DNA from: Setophaga petechia
Lineage: Eukaryota > Chordata > Aves > Passeriformes > Parulidae
NCBI GenBank assembly: GCA_024362935.1
Contig: JANCRA010000019.1
Coordinates: 2,696,001 to 2,760,000 of the forward strand
Length of the DNA: 64,000 nt
Direction of reading: 5' to 3'
Part shown: positions 12,752 to 22,810 of the stretch, piece by piece
How the letters are laid out: every line of letters begins with the position of its first letter
Numbering within the stretch: position 1 is the first letter of the stretch
The notes under the pieces: model-generated
What the model was told of the DNA's origin: nothing
What the model saw: the letters and a program-made list of their open reading frames with translations, nothing else
Databases searched by the model: none
Position numbers and translations under genes: made by a program

Positions 12752-12812
12752 TTCTTTATATTATTCTTTATTTATTCTTTATTCTTTTATTATTCTTTAT
12801 TTATTTATATAA
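12752..12812. repeat. TTATTCTTT low-complexity repeat
   Basis: Imperfect tandem copies of TTATTCTTTA with ATTTATTTAT at the end, a simple A+T-rich tract. Confidence 0.85.
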
Positions 12813-13089
12813 ATAATTGAGGTGATAAAAAGATGTCAGATGACATCCCCATATTTTGACAACCCCTTTGTAAACTGTGATTCAAACAACAACCTAGTTT
12901 AGATGGAAAACAGGTTTTGGGGAAAAAGCCATAAAATATAAGGACACGCTGGTTCTTACATGTAATGCCAAAACTTGAGGAAACAAACACAAATGGGATC
13001 CCTCAATCTGCTTCAGGAGATGTTGGCTACAAAGTACCATACCTGAAATGTTTCTACACTACTACACCAAGCAAGAGGAACAAATCAGA

Positions 13090-15005
13090 CAAGCTCCAAG
13101 TTTTGTCCCAGTCCCAGAGACATGACATCACTGGCATGAGTGAAACCTGATGGGAAATAAAATGAACAAGGAAGATGCATGCCCAGGGGACGCAAAGTCA
13201 GGTGACATGGAAAGAAAACAGAGATCCTGTCTGCCACCATAGGGAGAAACCGTGTGGAATTGAAGCTCACAGAAACATGGGAGACAAAATTTTTTCAAAT
13301 ATATGAATGGCAAAAGGAGGTGTAGAAATAACATCAGCTCATTACAGGATGAGGATGGTCACCTCACGTAGAGGGACATGGACAAGCAGAGGTGTATAAT
13401 GCACTCTTTGTCTTCAACACAGATGACAGACCAAGGGGGTCTCAGCACCCTGAGCTGGAGGACCATGACTGTATGAATGATGAACACCCAGTCGACCCTG
13501 AAATTGTCGCAGGGGAACTGCTTCTCCAGCTGGATCCCTACAAATCCATGAGGCCTGATGGGATTCATATGAGAATTCTCAAAAAGCTGGCTGATGTCAT
13601 CACAAAGCCTCTCTTGGTTTTTAAGCAGTCTTGGGAGTCTGGAGAAGTCCCAGCTGACTGAAAGCTGGGTAAAGCTGTCACAGTTTTCAAGAAGGGCAAG
13701 ACCCTGGAAACTACAGGCCTGTCAGTCTCACTTCAGTGCCCAGTAAAATAATGAAAAATATTATTCTGGGAGATAAACCTGGACGACAACCCAGTCATTG
13801 GCCACAGACAGCACATCATGCCAAAGTCCTGCTTGTTGAACCTGACTTCCTTCTCTAAAATGGTAATCCACCTAGTTGATCTGGGAAAGCCATAGATATG
13901 ATCTCATTGAACTTCAGCAAAACTTTTGGTTCTGTCTCTCACAGTACCCTCCAGACCAAATGTCCAGCACACAGCTGGATAACCATGCTCAGTGATGGGT
14001 GAGCAGCTGGCTCACAGGTTGGGGACAAAGGTTACAGTGAATGGGGTGATCAGGCTGGGGTCTGGTCACCAGGGGGGTTCTGCAGTGCTCCATCCTCGGC
14101 CCACTTCTCTTCAACATCTTCATTAACCACTGGGATGCAGGATTCAAAGGACACTAAGTGAGTTTGCCAATGGCACTAAATTAGGGAGTGCTGTCAACTC
14201 TCTTGAGGGCAGAGAGGCCCTGCAGAGAGACCTCAACAAATGAGAAGACTGGGCAATCACCAACTGCATGAAGTTCAACAAGGGCAAGTGCTGGATTCTG
14301 CATCTGGGATGGGGGCAATCCTGGTCCTGTGTACAGACTGGGGAATGACTTGCTGCAAGGCAGGGCTGCAGAAAGGGACCTGGGGGTCCTGGTCACTGGC
14401 AATCTGAACACAAGTCAGCAGTGCCCTGGCAGCCAGGAGGGCCAAGCATGTCCTGGGCTGCATCAGGCACAGCATGGACAGCCAGGCATAGGAGGGGATT
14501 GTCCTGCTCTGCTGTGCACTGGGGCAGCCTCACCTCAAGTGCTGGGGGCAGTTATGGATACCACAATATAAAAAAGGCATTGAGCTCTTAGAGAGCATCC
14601 AAAGGAGGGCCACGAGAATAGGGGAAGCCACACAAGGAGTGTCTGAGGTCACTTGATTTGTTCAGCCTGGAGGAGACTGAAGGGACACCTTCATTGTCCC
14701 AATGAAGTCCAATTTCCTCACAAGGGGAAGCAGAGGGGCAGGTGCCAATCTCTTCACTCTCATGACCAGTGACAGGACTTGAGGACATGGCCTGACGCTG
14801 AGTCAGGGGCAGGTAGGCTGGCTGTCAAGAAACAGTTTTGCACCCAGAGAAAAACCTTTGTCACCCATTGACTGTGACAAAAGTTCAAGAAGCATTTGAA
14901 TGTTCTCAGGCACATGGTGCCATTCTTGGTGCCCTGTGCAAGGCCAGAAGTCACTCAATGATCCTGATGGGTCCCTTCCAACTCAGCATATTCTATGATT
15001 CTATG
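13090..15005 (+). mobile_element. CR1 LINE, long 3' part with decayed reverse transcriptase
   Basis: The copy runs from an endonuclease-like start ('ggcatgagtgaaacctgatg') through an RT region to a 3' tail ending in two copies of ATTCTATG-type octamer (about 14988-15003). In the 89-residue frame at 13392-13661 the RT-preceding block is readable (LDPYKSMRPDGIHMRILKKL, then ADVITKPL and QSWESGEVPAD), after which there is a stop where Trp would be expected. Frameshifts and stops show it is dead. At about 1.9 kb it is the longest CR1 in the window. It lies in the intron between Rab exons 2 and 3, antisense to that gene. Confidence 0.92.
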
Positions 15006-15620
15006 AATTATGCCTTAAGAAAACTATAAAGAAACCTCTATTATTTTTGCATTAAAGCCGGAGATGAAATAAGTGCAGATCCAATACTGGTCAGATAATT
15101 CATACACAGATTTACTCCTTGACAAGTTAAATACTGGTATACAGAGATAATCTTCAGTACTAGATGCCTGGAGAGCCAGGTGTCAGAAGTCCTAAACAAC
15201 CTTTAGAAAAATTTCAAAACCATAAATAGTGCAGATTCCCAAAGATTCATCTTATCAAAAGTAATTTCTCTTGGTGACCCTTTTGAACACACATTTGATG
15301 GGTAATGAAATGTAACATATTCTTGCTTTGTCACTTTCCTTAATGTTCCTACACAATTAAATACACTTCAAAGGGATCACAGACCTGCACTTGCTTGTAT
15401 GCTGCAAGTTTCATTGCTAACGCAACCCGGTGACAGCCCTCTTTTTAACATACATTAGTTGTTGCAAAAAAATATACTCTCCCAGGCTAAATTCAAATTT
15501 TAAAATCTTCTAGTAGGAGCACCTGCACATTATGAAGAACCACAATTCAAAGTAGATGAGATTTTTCATGTCATAATGCAATTTAGTTGGCTTTCTTTTG
15601 TGATACTAATTAAAACTTAC

Positions 15621-15681
15621 CATATTTGAAGTTTCACTCTTGTATCATTAAACATTACTGGCTTTACTTTAAAATCAATGC
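15621..15681 (-). CDS. Rab-like GTPase coding exon 2 (interswitch)
   Basis: This 61-base exon starts with GC, completing the Gly codon begun in exon 1. It reads through IDFKVKPVMFNDTRVKLQI and ends with TG, completed to Trp by exon 3. Acceptor TTCTTCTAG and donor TATG|GTAAGT are both strong. The peptide is the beta2-beta3 interswitch of a Rab: IDFKVK and LQIW match the GIDFK(I/V)(R/K) and (L/I)QIW blocks of the Rab8/10/13 group. It is too short to stand out as an open frame and is identified by splicing logic and motif order. Confidence 0.9.
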
Positions 15682-17524
15682 CTAGAAGAAAAAAGGAAAA
15701 TCGGTAACATTTCTCATAGTAACATGGATTCCCTTTGAAGATTGTTTCTCAGCTCTAGTTATCATGCAATTTCGAACGGAAAGTGAAAAGGAACAATACC
15801 ATAGAAAGAATAACTAGCCAACCACATACACTCAAAATGGAAGCTTTAAAAGGAAATTATTCACTGCTTAGTGCCAATACATTGCACAAATACAATCCAA
15901 AGCAATGCCAATACCAAGCAAAGAAGGGCAGGTCAAAGCAAAGGTGAAGATACTCTGAAACTACAAGTATTACCATGGATTGGCAAGGGACATGACAGCA
16001 GTTTCATGGCCTGCGCACAGCAGCACAGTGTGCAAATACACTGGCGATTTTCAAGAGCATGGCGGTTATGAGTGGGAAGGTAAAAATGCTTACAAAGCAG
16101 CTATCACACGTGCAACACAATTTTTCTGTCCTTACTTTCAAATCCCTAAAAAAATATCCAGGTGTACAGGAGCAGAAATAGGACTTGCCTGTACACATTA
16201 AATGCAAAGACAAACATACATAGGATTTAATTCAAAATGAAGAGGACTGGCTCTACAGCCTAAATCAGACCTAGAAAGCCAACGCTAAAAGCAAGTATTA
16301 ACACTTAAAATCAATGCAGAATGCTGTCTCTACGTAAACTACAGATCCTTCCTCAAAGATATTTTCCTTATGATTTATAATGTTTTCCTTTATTGAATCG
16401 TCAAATTAGTACTCCAGATGTGCCAGATGATACCTAGATTTATGAGCTGTTGAAGTTCCAGTTCTAAAATTAGAATCTGCCAGCTATCAGCTGCTATCTT
16501 AGAGTGACATATTTTTGCAGAGTAAAGCATTGTTCTTCCTATTACTTCATTGTTTGAAATACCATTTGATAATTTCCATGACTGCTTTTGTCCCCCAGTG
16601 AAAAACAATTAGGCTCTTTTTGTCAATTATGGTAAATGAAGTTAAGGTAACATTGTGACAGCTGACCGTACTGTATGGGCAAAATTCCACAAGATCAAAT
16701 TATAGCTACTTAAAAAGACAGGGTCTGTTCACCAGTAATAATGTCATTTGAAGGAACCAAACAGATTGAAAAATCACAAAAATTTTAAGTTAATACCACT
16801 GAACTGATTTCTGTAAGAATGTGCAAGCCAAATTACTTTATCAAAGGAAAGCACCACTGGCAGCAAACCAAAAATACAGAGGAAATACTCCCTTCCTTTG
16901 CACTGACAGATGTATTGTGCACAAAATTTTGACAAGTACACTCTCACATGCATGCACTCACATGCACTTTCAATGCTATTACCATTTTTTTGTGTGTATG
17001 TGGTAAGGGACTTGAGGTGGATTTTTAAAATTATTATGATAATCATGTCCTTCACTTGATGAATTTTCATTGAAGCTTCAATGAAAAGGAAAGATGAAAT
17101 AATATAATTGGTATTGGTAATTAGTATTATACAAAGCTTCCTTGATGGAATTAATATTGTCAGAAAGAAATGTGATTTAAGGAAAATTTGCTCATGTAAG
17201 GTGAAACTCCAACATGATGGAAAACATTTGCTCCTGAAATTCACATGGTTTTGTTTAATTATCTGTATAATTTTCTACAATTGATGTTGAAGCAGTTGAG
17301 AAGGACAGAGTATACACTGGGAGGCTGGAATGTCACTTACAAATGGTGCATTGGGAACACAGCAAAAAGTTATATTCCAAACAGGGATTACCAGAACTAT
17401 AGGGAAAAGTTCTTAGTTGACATACATTTTAATAATAAATTGCTATAAGCTTTTTAAAAAAAAGTTGTAAAAAGGGAAGCAGAGTGCTGAATCAGACTAA
17501 AACTTAATCTAAATTAAAATCAGG

Positions 17525-17605
17525 CATATTGACTTCTTAAGTCAACTTCAAAATTTATTGACCTAAAAGGTCAATGAATGTTAGTGAAAAACAGAAGTCA
17601 ATATG
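17525..17605. repeat. Nested perfect inverted repeats
   Basis: CATATTGACTTCT (17525-17537) pairs perfectly with AGAAGTCAATATG (17593-17605). Inside, ATTGACCT (17557-17564) pairs with AGGTCAAT (17568-17575) across a 3-base loop, and GACTT/AAGTC pair at 17531-17543. The TATTGAC word recurs in the arms. It could be a miniature transposon remnant or a structured RNA element. Confidence 0.8.
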
Positions 17606-20505
17606 TTCTGCATGCATGAATTGTTCATGTCTTTATATGAAATTTCCAGCAAACTTAGCAAATTGGAAAGACAGAAAAGAAAAATGAGATACACAATGCC
17701 AAAGACAGCTCACGGATTTCAGATGCTTTTAAGGCCTACCTGGTATATAACCTGATCAACATAACAAAGCAGGCATTGATTACAGCTCTTGAGATAAATG
17801 TTATTGGAATGCAACAGCATGTACTTGCTTCTTTTAAGCTGTCAAATAAAACCAAGAAGGAGGATGCTGGGTGCAAGCTCTAATTCTGGCTGTTATTTCC
17901 AACTTTTATAGCCATGAAAATTTATTTTCCTTATATTCCAAAGAGTAAATAATGCCCATATTAGCACTGAGGCACCTTAAAGACAATTAAGTCTAAAAAT
18001 CATAAAAATAGTCAGCCACAGGGTAATTGAGCTGTGAAATTCCCCTCTCTTCCCTCCCTTTGTCCATCTGCACAAGTCCCCTTCAAAGAGGTCTTTTGCA
18101 GCAGGCCTGGAAAATTACATCACACTTTGCACCCAAACAGAGTTGGTAGGTTCCTGATAGAAAATGCTCAAAAATGTATATCTATCCAAAGAAAATGCAA
18201 GTTTGAGTGGCTTAGCAGGACACAACAGTGAAAGCATGGACAGAGGGTGGTGAATGCCCCTGTGCAGGTTCTACCCAGCCCTCTGCCTGTCATACAGCAC
18301 CTTCAACTCCAGGAACAGAGAAGCAGTTCCTAGCAGCTCCTGTGCCCAAACTGGGCAAGTGCCCAGTGAGACATGGTGGGTTGAGTTTCCGCTGTTACTC
18401 CTAACCCATATTTAACCCCTCCTAGTTGCTGGTGTATTACTTGCATCAGATCCTTTTCTGAACACGTCAAGCAATGCCTGAAGCAGAGAGGCGTCTGAGC
18501 AGTCACAAGTACTGATAATTCCTGGTTTGCTGAGAAAAGCAACTCATGGGATAAGACAGTTTGTTAGGAAAACAAAGAGTGACAAAAATATCCAGTTTTG
18601 TTAAAAAAAATTAAGATGTGAATTGCTACTGGCGTTCTTAACAAAGGATACATTTACCTTCAATATGGTTCATTTTTGTTGATTATTCCCTTCTAAAGTA
18701 AATATCAGGGAATCTAACACACTTTTTAATCCTAATGTTGAAGTTGTACCACTTTCAACTATAAAAGATTTGGGAGGAGTCACAGCTCTGCAGAAATGTT
18801 TCTCAGAGAAAACACAGGTGCTGAAGGACCACAGCGACCATAACACAGCAAAATAACCTCACAGCCTGTGAGATCACAGTTCTGTTCACTGGTATACAAG
18901 GAGGTCTTGCTGTTCATAAACCTCTACGAGTTTATATGCAGTACCATTGTTTAAACAAAACATTTATTCTTTATAAACTTATAATCTATTCATAACACAA
19001 TGCATTCACCTTATGATGATTAAGTTTCATTAGAAAACTATACTGCTGATAATTTATCCAAACGATGTCATTGAAGAGGAGGAAGGGCACCCAATCCTGA
19101 GCATTTAAGTGCTGCATTAAAAGTTTTCAATGAAAATTTACAGTGGATGTATTTTTTGCATTTTCTCGTAGAATACATAATTTTAGAAACTGCTGTCACC
19201 TACTACAAAATGCTTGTCGGCTTTTTCCCCCCTGCAATAACACTAGGATCTCTCCTAGTAACACAAATCTGTGATTCATGACATAGAAATGAGACTTTCA
19301 ACAACCTTTTAACTTCTGTGCCTATGACCCTCAGCCACCAAGGAAGGTGATGGCATGTGATTTTGCCAGGGACCTCAGGAAGTTGTAAGACTGCACAGTC
19401 AGGATAATCTTCCCTCTACTCAAATCACTGTTTCAAGTGGACAAGTAAGGTGAAAAAATCACCTGACAGCAGCTGGGCATTTAATAGGTTTTACAACAGA
19501 AAGGAATCATTTGACTTGAGTTTGCATGAAACAGGCATCCAGATAAAAACAGTTATTTGTTCTGATGGTATCAACAGTGAGGAAGGAGACATCACAAACT
19601 GAGAAAACACTATGTGTCTTCTTCCTTTCCAACACTAGGAGCCACAATCTCTAGGGTATCCTATCCATTCCAGCTGTCTCAATGAAGAAGGAACCTTCCA
19701 CTTCCAACATTACTTTTTTGGAAGACACCACTCATAATCCCATTTGTTTTCGAAGTCCAAGCTCTAAAACACATAGTAAAATGGAATTAAATGAAACACA
19801 GTATTTCAGAAATAACTTTAAAAACACATTCGGGTATCAAGTACCACGTTTGGATTATTCATTTATATTACAGATAAGCACTTTTTAAAAAATGTTTTTA
19901 AATATCGCAATAATAGGTGTCACTAATGAAACTGAAGAGATTAATCTTAGTCCATAAACTGTCACAAAAACTATTATCTTCACTATTCCTTAAAATAGTT
20001 CAAGTCCCAACTTGGGAAATATATACTTAATAGCATAAAAAGTTTTTTGAGTCTGCAGTGGACTGAATCAGGTGTAAAAGAAATTACGTCTCAAAATAAT
20101 AAATAACCTCATGGTCAGGAATCTCCATGTAAACCACATCAACAAAGCTGTTACTTATTTTTACAGCCATTCTTTGGGGTTTCTTGCTAAGTTGCCTATT
20201 ATTAGGATCAATTTCCTGACTTTACTGTTGTATTCTTCCCTCTTTGTCTGTGCTGGTTTCAGAAACTGCTTTGTAAGAAAGGGCAAGAAAATAAAAAGTG
20301 GTTAAAGTTCAGCCATTCTTATGTGGGCAGGTCAAGTCATCTTGTGTATATTAAGTATTCCCTGGACCAACTACTGCCACAGCTACTGTCCGGTGTTCAA
20401 TTCCACTATGCCAACTCCTTCCAGATTGGAAGATGTGTAAATGAACCATGAATATTCCAAATGCAGGAATACACAATCTCCTGGCATAATATAGTTTTCC
20501 CTTCA

Positions 20506-20530
20506 AAATCAAATCAAATCAAATCAAATC
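20506..20530. repeat. (AAATC)n microsatellite
   Basis: Five perfect AAATC units. Confidence 0.92.
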
Positions 20531-20964
20531 AAAGAAAAAATGTTCTTACATACAAACTCCTAAAAATTAAAATTTCCCAATGAGGATGTGGGAAAATGTC
20601 CACAGCAAATCAAACCACTGCGCTCACATAACACATCTTCATGCTGGAGACAAGGTTTTCAGCATGTGGAGAGTCATCCTGCCATTCCCCATGGCAGGCG
20701 GATGAGAACCTGGGAATGCCAAGGCAGTGGAGAGCTCCCCATCACCCACCAGCTGCAGCATGCCAGGACAGAAATAACATGGTCTGGCAGGGTTAATGAT
20801 TTCCATCATTGCAACAGCTCTGCTTTAATCATCATGCACACTGCTAACTACAGTAGGGGATATCTTTATGCTACTAAATTTATAAACACAAAGTTAAAGC
20901 CCTTTCTAGCCTGAAATACTGATTAACTGGGCTTTTTACTGACATCTGGCAGCTCTCTGAGGTT

Positions 20965-21275
20965 GGTACCTGAAAGGAGGCTGTAGCCAGGTGGGGATGG
21001 GCCTCTTCTCTCAGGCTACAAGTGACAGAACGACAGAAATTAGACTCAAGCTCCGCCAGGGAAGGTTTAGGTTGGACATTAGGAAGAATTTCTTCATAGA
21101 AAGCGTGATTAGACATTGGCATGGGCTGCCCAGGGAGGTGGTGGAGTCACCCTGGAGGTGTTTAACTCTGGTTGATATTTCCAGCTTTTCAGTGAATGGT
21201 CTGTTTGACATGGCAATGTTTGGTCACAGGTTGGACCCAATGATCTCAGAGGCCATTTCCAGCCTAGCTGATCTA
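20965..21275 (+). mobile_element. CR1 LINE 3' fragment, plus orientation
   Basis: Shows 'ggttggacattaggaagaat', 'catgggctgcccagggaggt' and 'caatgatctcagaggccatt', the standard CR1 3' region. 5'-truncated. It lies within 250 bases of the CpG island of the Rab gene. The 153-residue frame at 20991-21452 is made of this repeat and is not a gene. Confidence 0.9.
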
Positions 21276-21479
21276 GGGCTCTGTACTGTTTTCTCTGCAC
21301 CTGCACCGATGTACAGCAGGAGGGCCTCAGTGGGCAATAAGAAGGAACAAGTCTTCACAAGTTTACCCCAGGAGCAGGTTCCCAATGCCCAGACGAGCAG
21401 CAAGGACAGTGTAACAAGCCAGCTCTTTGCAGTGGCTCTGGAGCCAGTGTGACAACCTGTCCTGACACCCCGGCAAAGG

Positions 21480-21930
21480 TTTAACTGCTGGACGCGGCTG
21501 CAGACCCGCACAGCCCAGCGCAGGGAGGTTCGACACCTCCCAGCCCGGCAGAGCCGCGCTGACAGCGCCGGTCCGGCCGTGTGCGAGCCGCGGGCACCGG
21601 GAGGGGAGGGCGAGGGGCGGCAGTGAGGCGGGCGGAGGCGTACGGAGCAGGCGGGCACTCACCGATCGTGGCCATGTACGAAGTGGCGGGAGAGCCGGCG
21701 GGAGGCGAGCCGGGCTCCGTGTACCTGCGCACGATGGAAGTCTTCCCCACGCAGGACTCTCCGGCCATGACGATTTTCACTAGCAGCGGCCGCGACTCCG
21801 CGGCCGGCCCCAGCCCCGCCATGGCGGGCGCCGAGTGCCGGCCGGGCCGGGCCGCGCCGGGGCGGGGCGGGAGCGGGCCCGGAGCCTCCTGAGCGCCAGC
21901 CACTGCCCCGAGCCCGCGTTATGAAATTAT
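21480..21930. promoter_or_regulatory. CpG island / promoter of the Rab-like gene
   Basis: This stretch of about 450 bases is far richer in G+C and in CpG than anything else in the window. It contains exon 1 of the minus-strand Rab gene, a not-I-like GCGGCCGC site and GC-box-like runs (GGGGCGGGG near 21859) just upstream of the ATG. It has no clear TATA box in minus orientation, which fits a CpG-island housekeeping-type promoter. Its upstream side changes abruptly to a 24-base T run and A+T-rich DNA. The open frames seen here in other phases are by-products of base composition. Confidence 0.75.
21663..21822 (-). CDS. Rab-like GTPase coding exon 1 (start codon, P-loop, switch I)
   Basis: The exon encodes 53 codons plus one base. 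The protein starts MAGLGPAAESRPLLVKIVMA and then has the nucleotide-binding P-loop GESCVGKT (residues 21-28) and the switch I threonine in ATIG (Thr52). The ATG at 21822 has an excellent Kozak context (GCCATGG). The open frame continues upstream 27 codons only to a GTG, which is not a credible start here. The donor is CG|GTGAGT. Between RYT (33-35) and ATIG the protein carries a Gly/Ser/Pro-rich stretch, EPGSPPAGSPATSYM, about six residues longer than in typical Rabs, where roughly ten residues fill this gap. Rabs cycle between GDP and GTP and recruit effectors to membranes through switch I and switch II, so the change falls in the effector region. The exon lies inside a CpG island. Confidence 0.9.
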
Positions 21931-21942
21931 GCAAAGATACTC

Positions 21943-21966
21943 CTTTTTTTTTTTTTTTTTTTTTTT
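21943..21966. repeat. Poly(T) run
   Basis: Twenty-four T residues next to the upstream edge of the CpG island; poly(A) on the strand of the Rab gene. Confidence 0.95.
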
Positions 21967-22150
21967 AAGTAGTTTCATCACCAGGGAGGAACTTTCACAA
22001 CCTCTATGATGCTTCCCCCCTGAAGTACAGAAATAAACAGTCTGGCTTCACATTGCTTCCTAGCATTAGGTCAGAGGTGGAGGAAACAGTTTGTAAGAAT
22101 TTCCTCTTTTTCACTTTTAGTTCATTGTCATCTGACAGTCAAAGTGACCT

Positions 22151-22153
<3 letters not shown>

Positions 22154-22183
<30 letters not shown>
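22154..22183. repeat. (CA)n microsatellite
   Basis: Fifteen perfect AC dinucleotides, about 330 bases upstream of the Rab start codon. Confidence 0.95.
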
Positions 22184-22185
<2 letters not shown>

Positions 22186-22539
22186 AAAACCCAAACCAAA
22201 AAACCCCGTATCAACAGTATAGGTTTGCTGCATTTGTGTCTGGATGTTTTTTTTACCAGAATCCCACATTGTCCAGATTATAAGGCCATGGCCATTTGCC
22301 AGCATGGGCACGGAACTCATCCAGTGTCATAAATTTAGGAACAGGATATATTTGAATGAAAAGTGCTAATGTACGTTTGCAAATATTTGTGTCTATCTAG
22401 GCCTGCAATGACTTCCCATGGGATTTCGCCTTCAACTCTTCAAGCAACAGCTTGATGACTTTATGTATCAGAGCTTAGATGTGACACATTCGCTTTCTGT
22501 GGAGGACAATTTAAGATTCAGTGAGCTCCACCTAGCATG

Positions 22540-22735
22540 ATTCAGAATTACAGAATCAGGACCATCAAGGTTGGAAGAGCCCTTTGGGATCATCCAGTCC
22601 TATCATCAACCCAGCACTGCCACCGTAACCCCTAAACCACTAAACTGTATTGCCAGTGCCAGATACAGACATCTCTTAAATACCTCCAGAGGTGCTGATT
22701 TCACAAATGTCCTCTTATCAAAGGCCAAGTATTAT
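22540..22735 (-). mobile_element. CR1 LINE 3' fragment, minus orientation
   Basis: The plus strand reads 'aattacagaatcaggaccat', 'aaggttggaagagccctttg' and 'gggatcatccagtcctatca', the reverse complement of the CR1 3' terminus. 5'-truncated. The 79-residue frame at 22571-22810 belongs to it. Confidence 0.88.
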
Positions 22736-22810
22736 TTCAGGCTATGTCCCCTTCATCCCTCACACCAACCTGCACCTCAGCTCGCCAGTGTTGGACTTGG
22801 TGACTTTTAG

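Larger units (their letters stand above)
15682..20960. other. Rab intron 1, mostly unrecognised A+T-rich DNA
   Basis: Holds a small nested hairpin cluster (17525-17605) and an AAATC repeat (20506-20530). The longest open frame, 156 residues at 16774-17244 minus, is A+T-rich, has no domain and no paralogue known to me, and is not called a gene. Confidence 0.45.
3663..21822 (-). other. Rab-family small GTPase gene, 5' part (span of visible coding exons)
   Basis: This is the span of four coding exons (21663-21822, 15621-15681, 12319-12457, 3663-3752; total 450 bases, 150 codons) that join in frame across three introns with canonical GT donors and AG acceptors. Together they contain, in order, the Rab G1 (GESCVGKT), G2 (Thr52 in ATIG), G3 (DTAGQE) and G4 (NKCD) motifs. 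The reading frame is intact and the splice sites are good, so this looks like a working gene rather than a processed copy. The G5 SAK motif and C-terminal prenylation cysteines are not in the window, so the gene continues to the left of position 1. The sequence is closest by eye to the Rab8/10/13 group, but I cannot name the paralogue. KLHL14 lies upstream on the same strand. Introns carry CR1 copies in both orientations, one solo LTR and a large inverted repeat. Confidence 0.9.

Noticed and set aside
16774..17244. 156-residue minus-strand open frame in Rab intron 1.
   Set aside because: A+T-rich composition (Ile, Lys, Ser, Phe), no domain, no splice context; a chance frame.
20991..21452. 153-residue plus-strand open frame.
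   Set aside because: Mostly translation of a CR1 3' UTR fragment that does not encode protein in the parent element.
21823..21903. 27-codon in-frame extension upstream of the Rab ATG.
   Set aside because: It opens with GTG, not ATG, has Pro/Ala/Arg-rich CpG-island composition, and the downstream ATG has an excellent Kozak context.
22154..22183. Regular CA units and other tandem arrays considered as CRISPR-like repeats.
   Set aside because: They are simple microsatellites without spacers, in a vertebrate genome.
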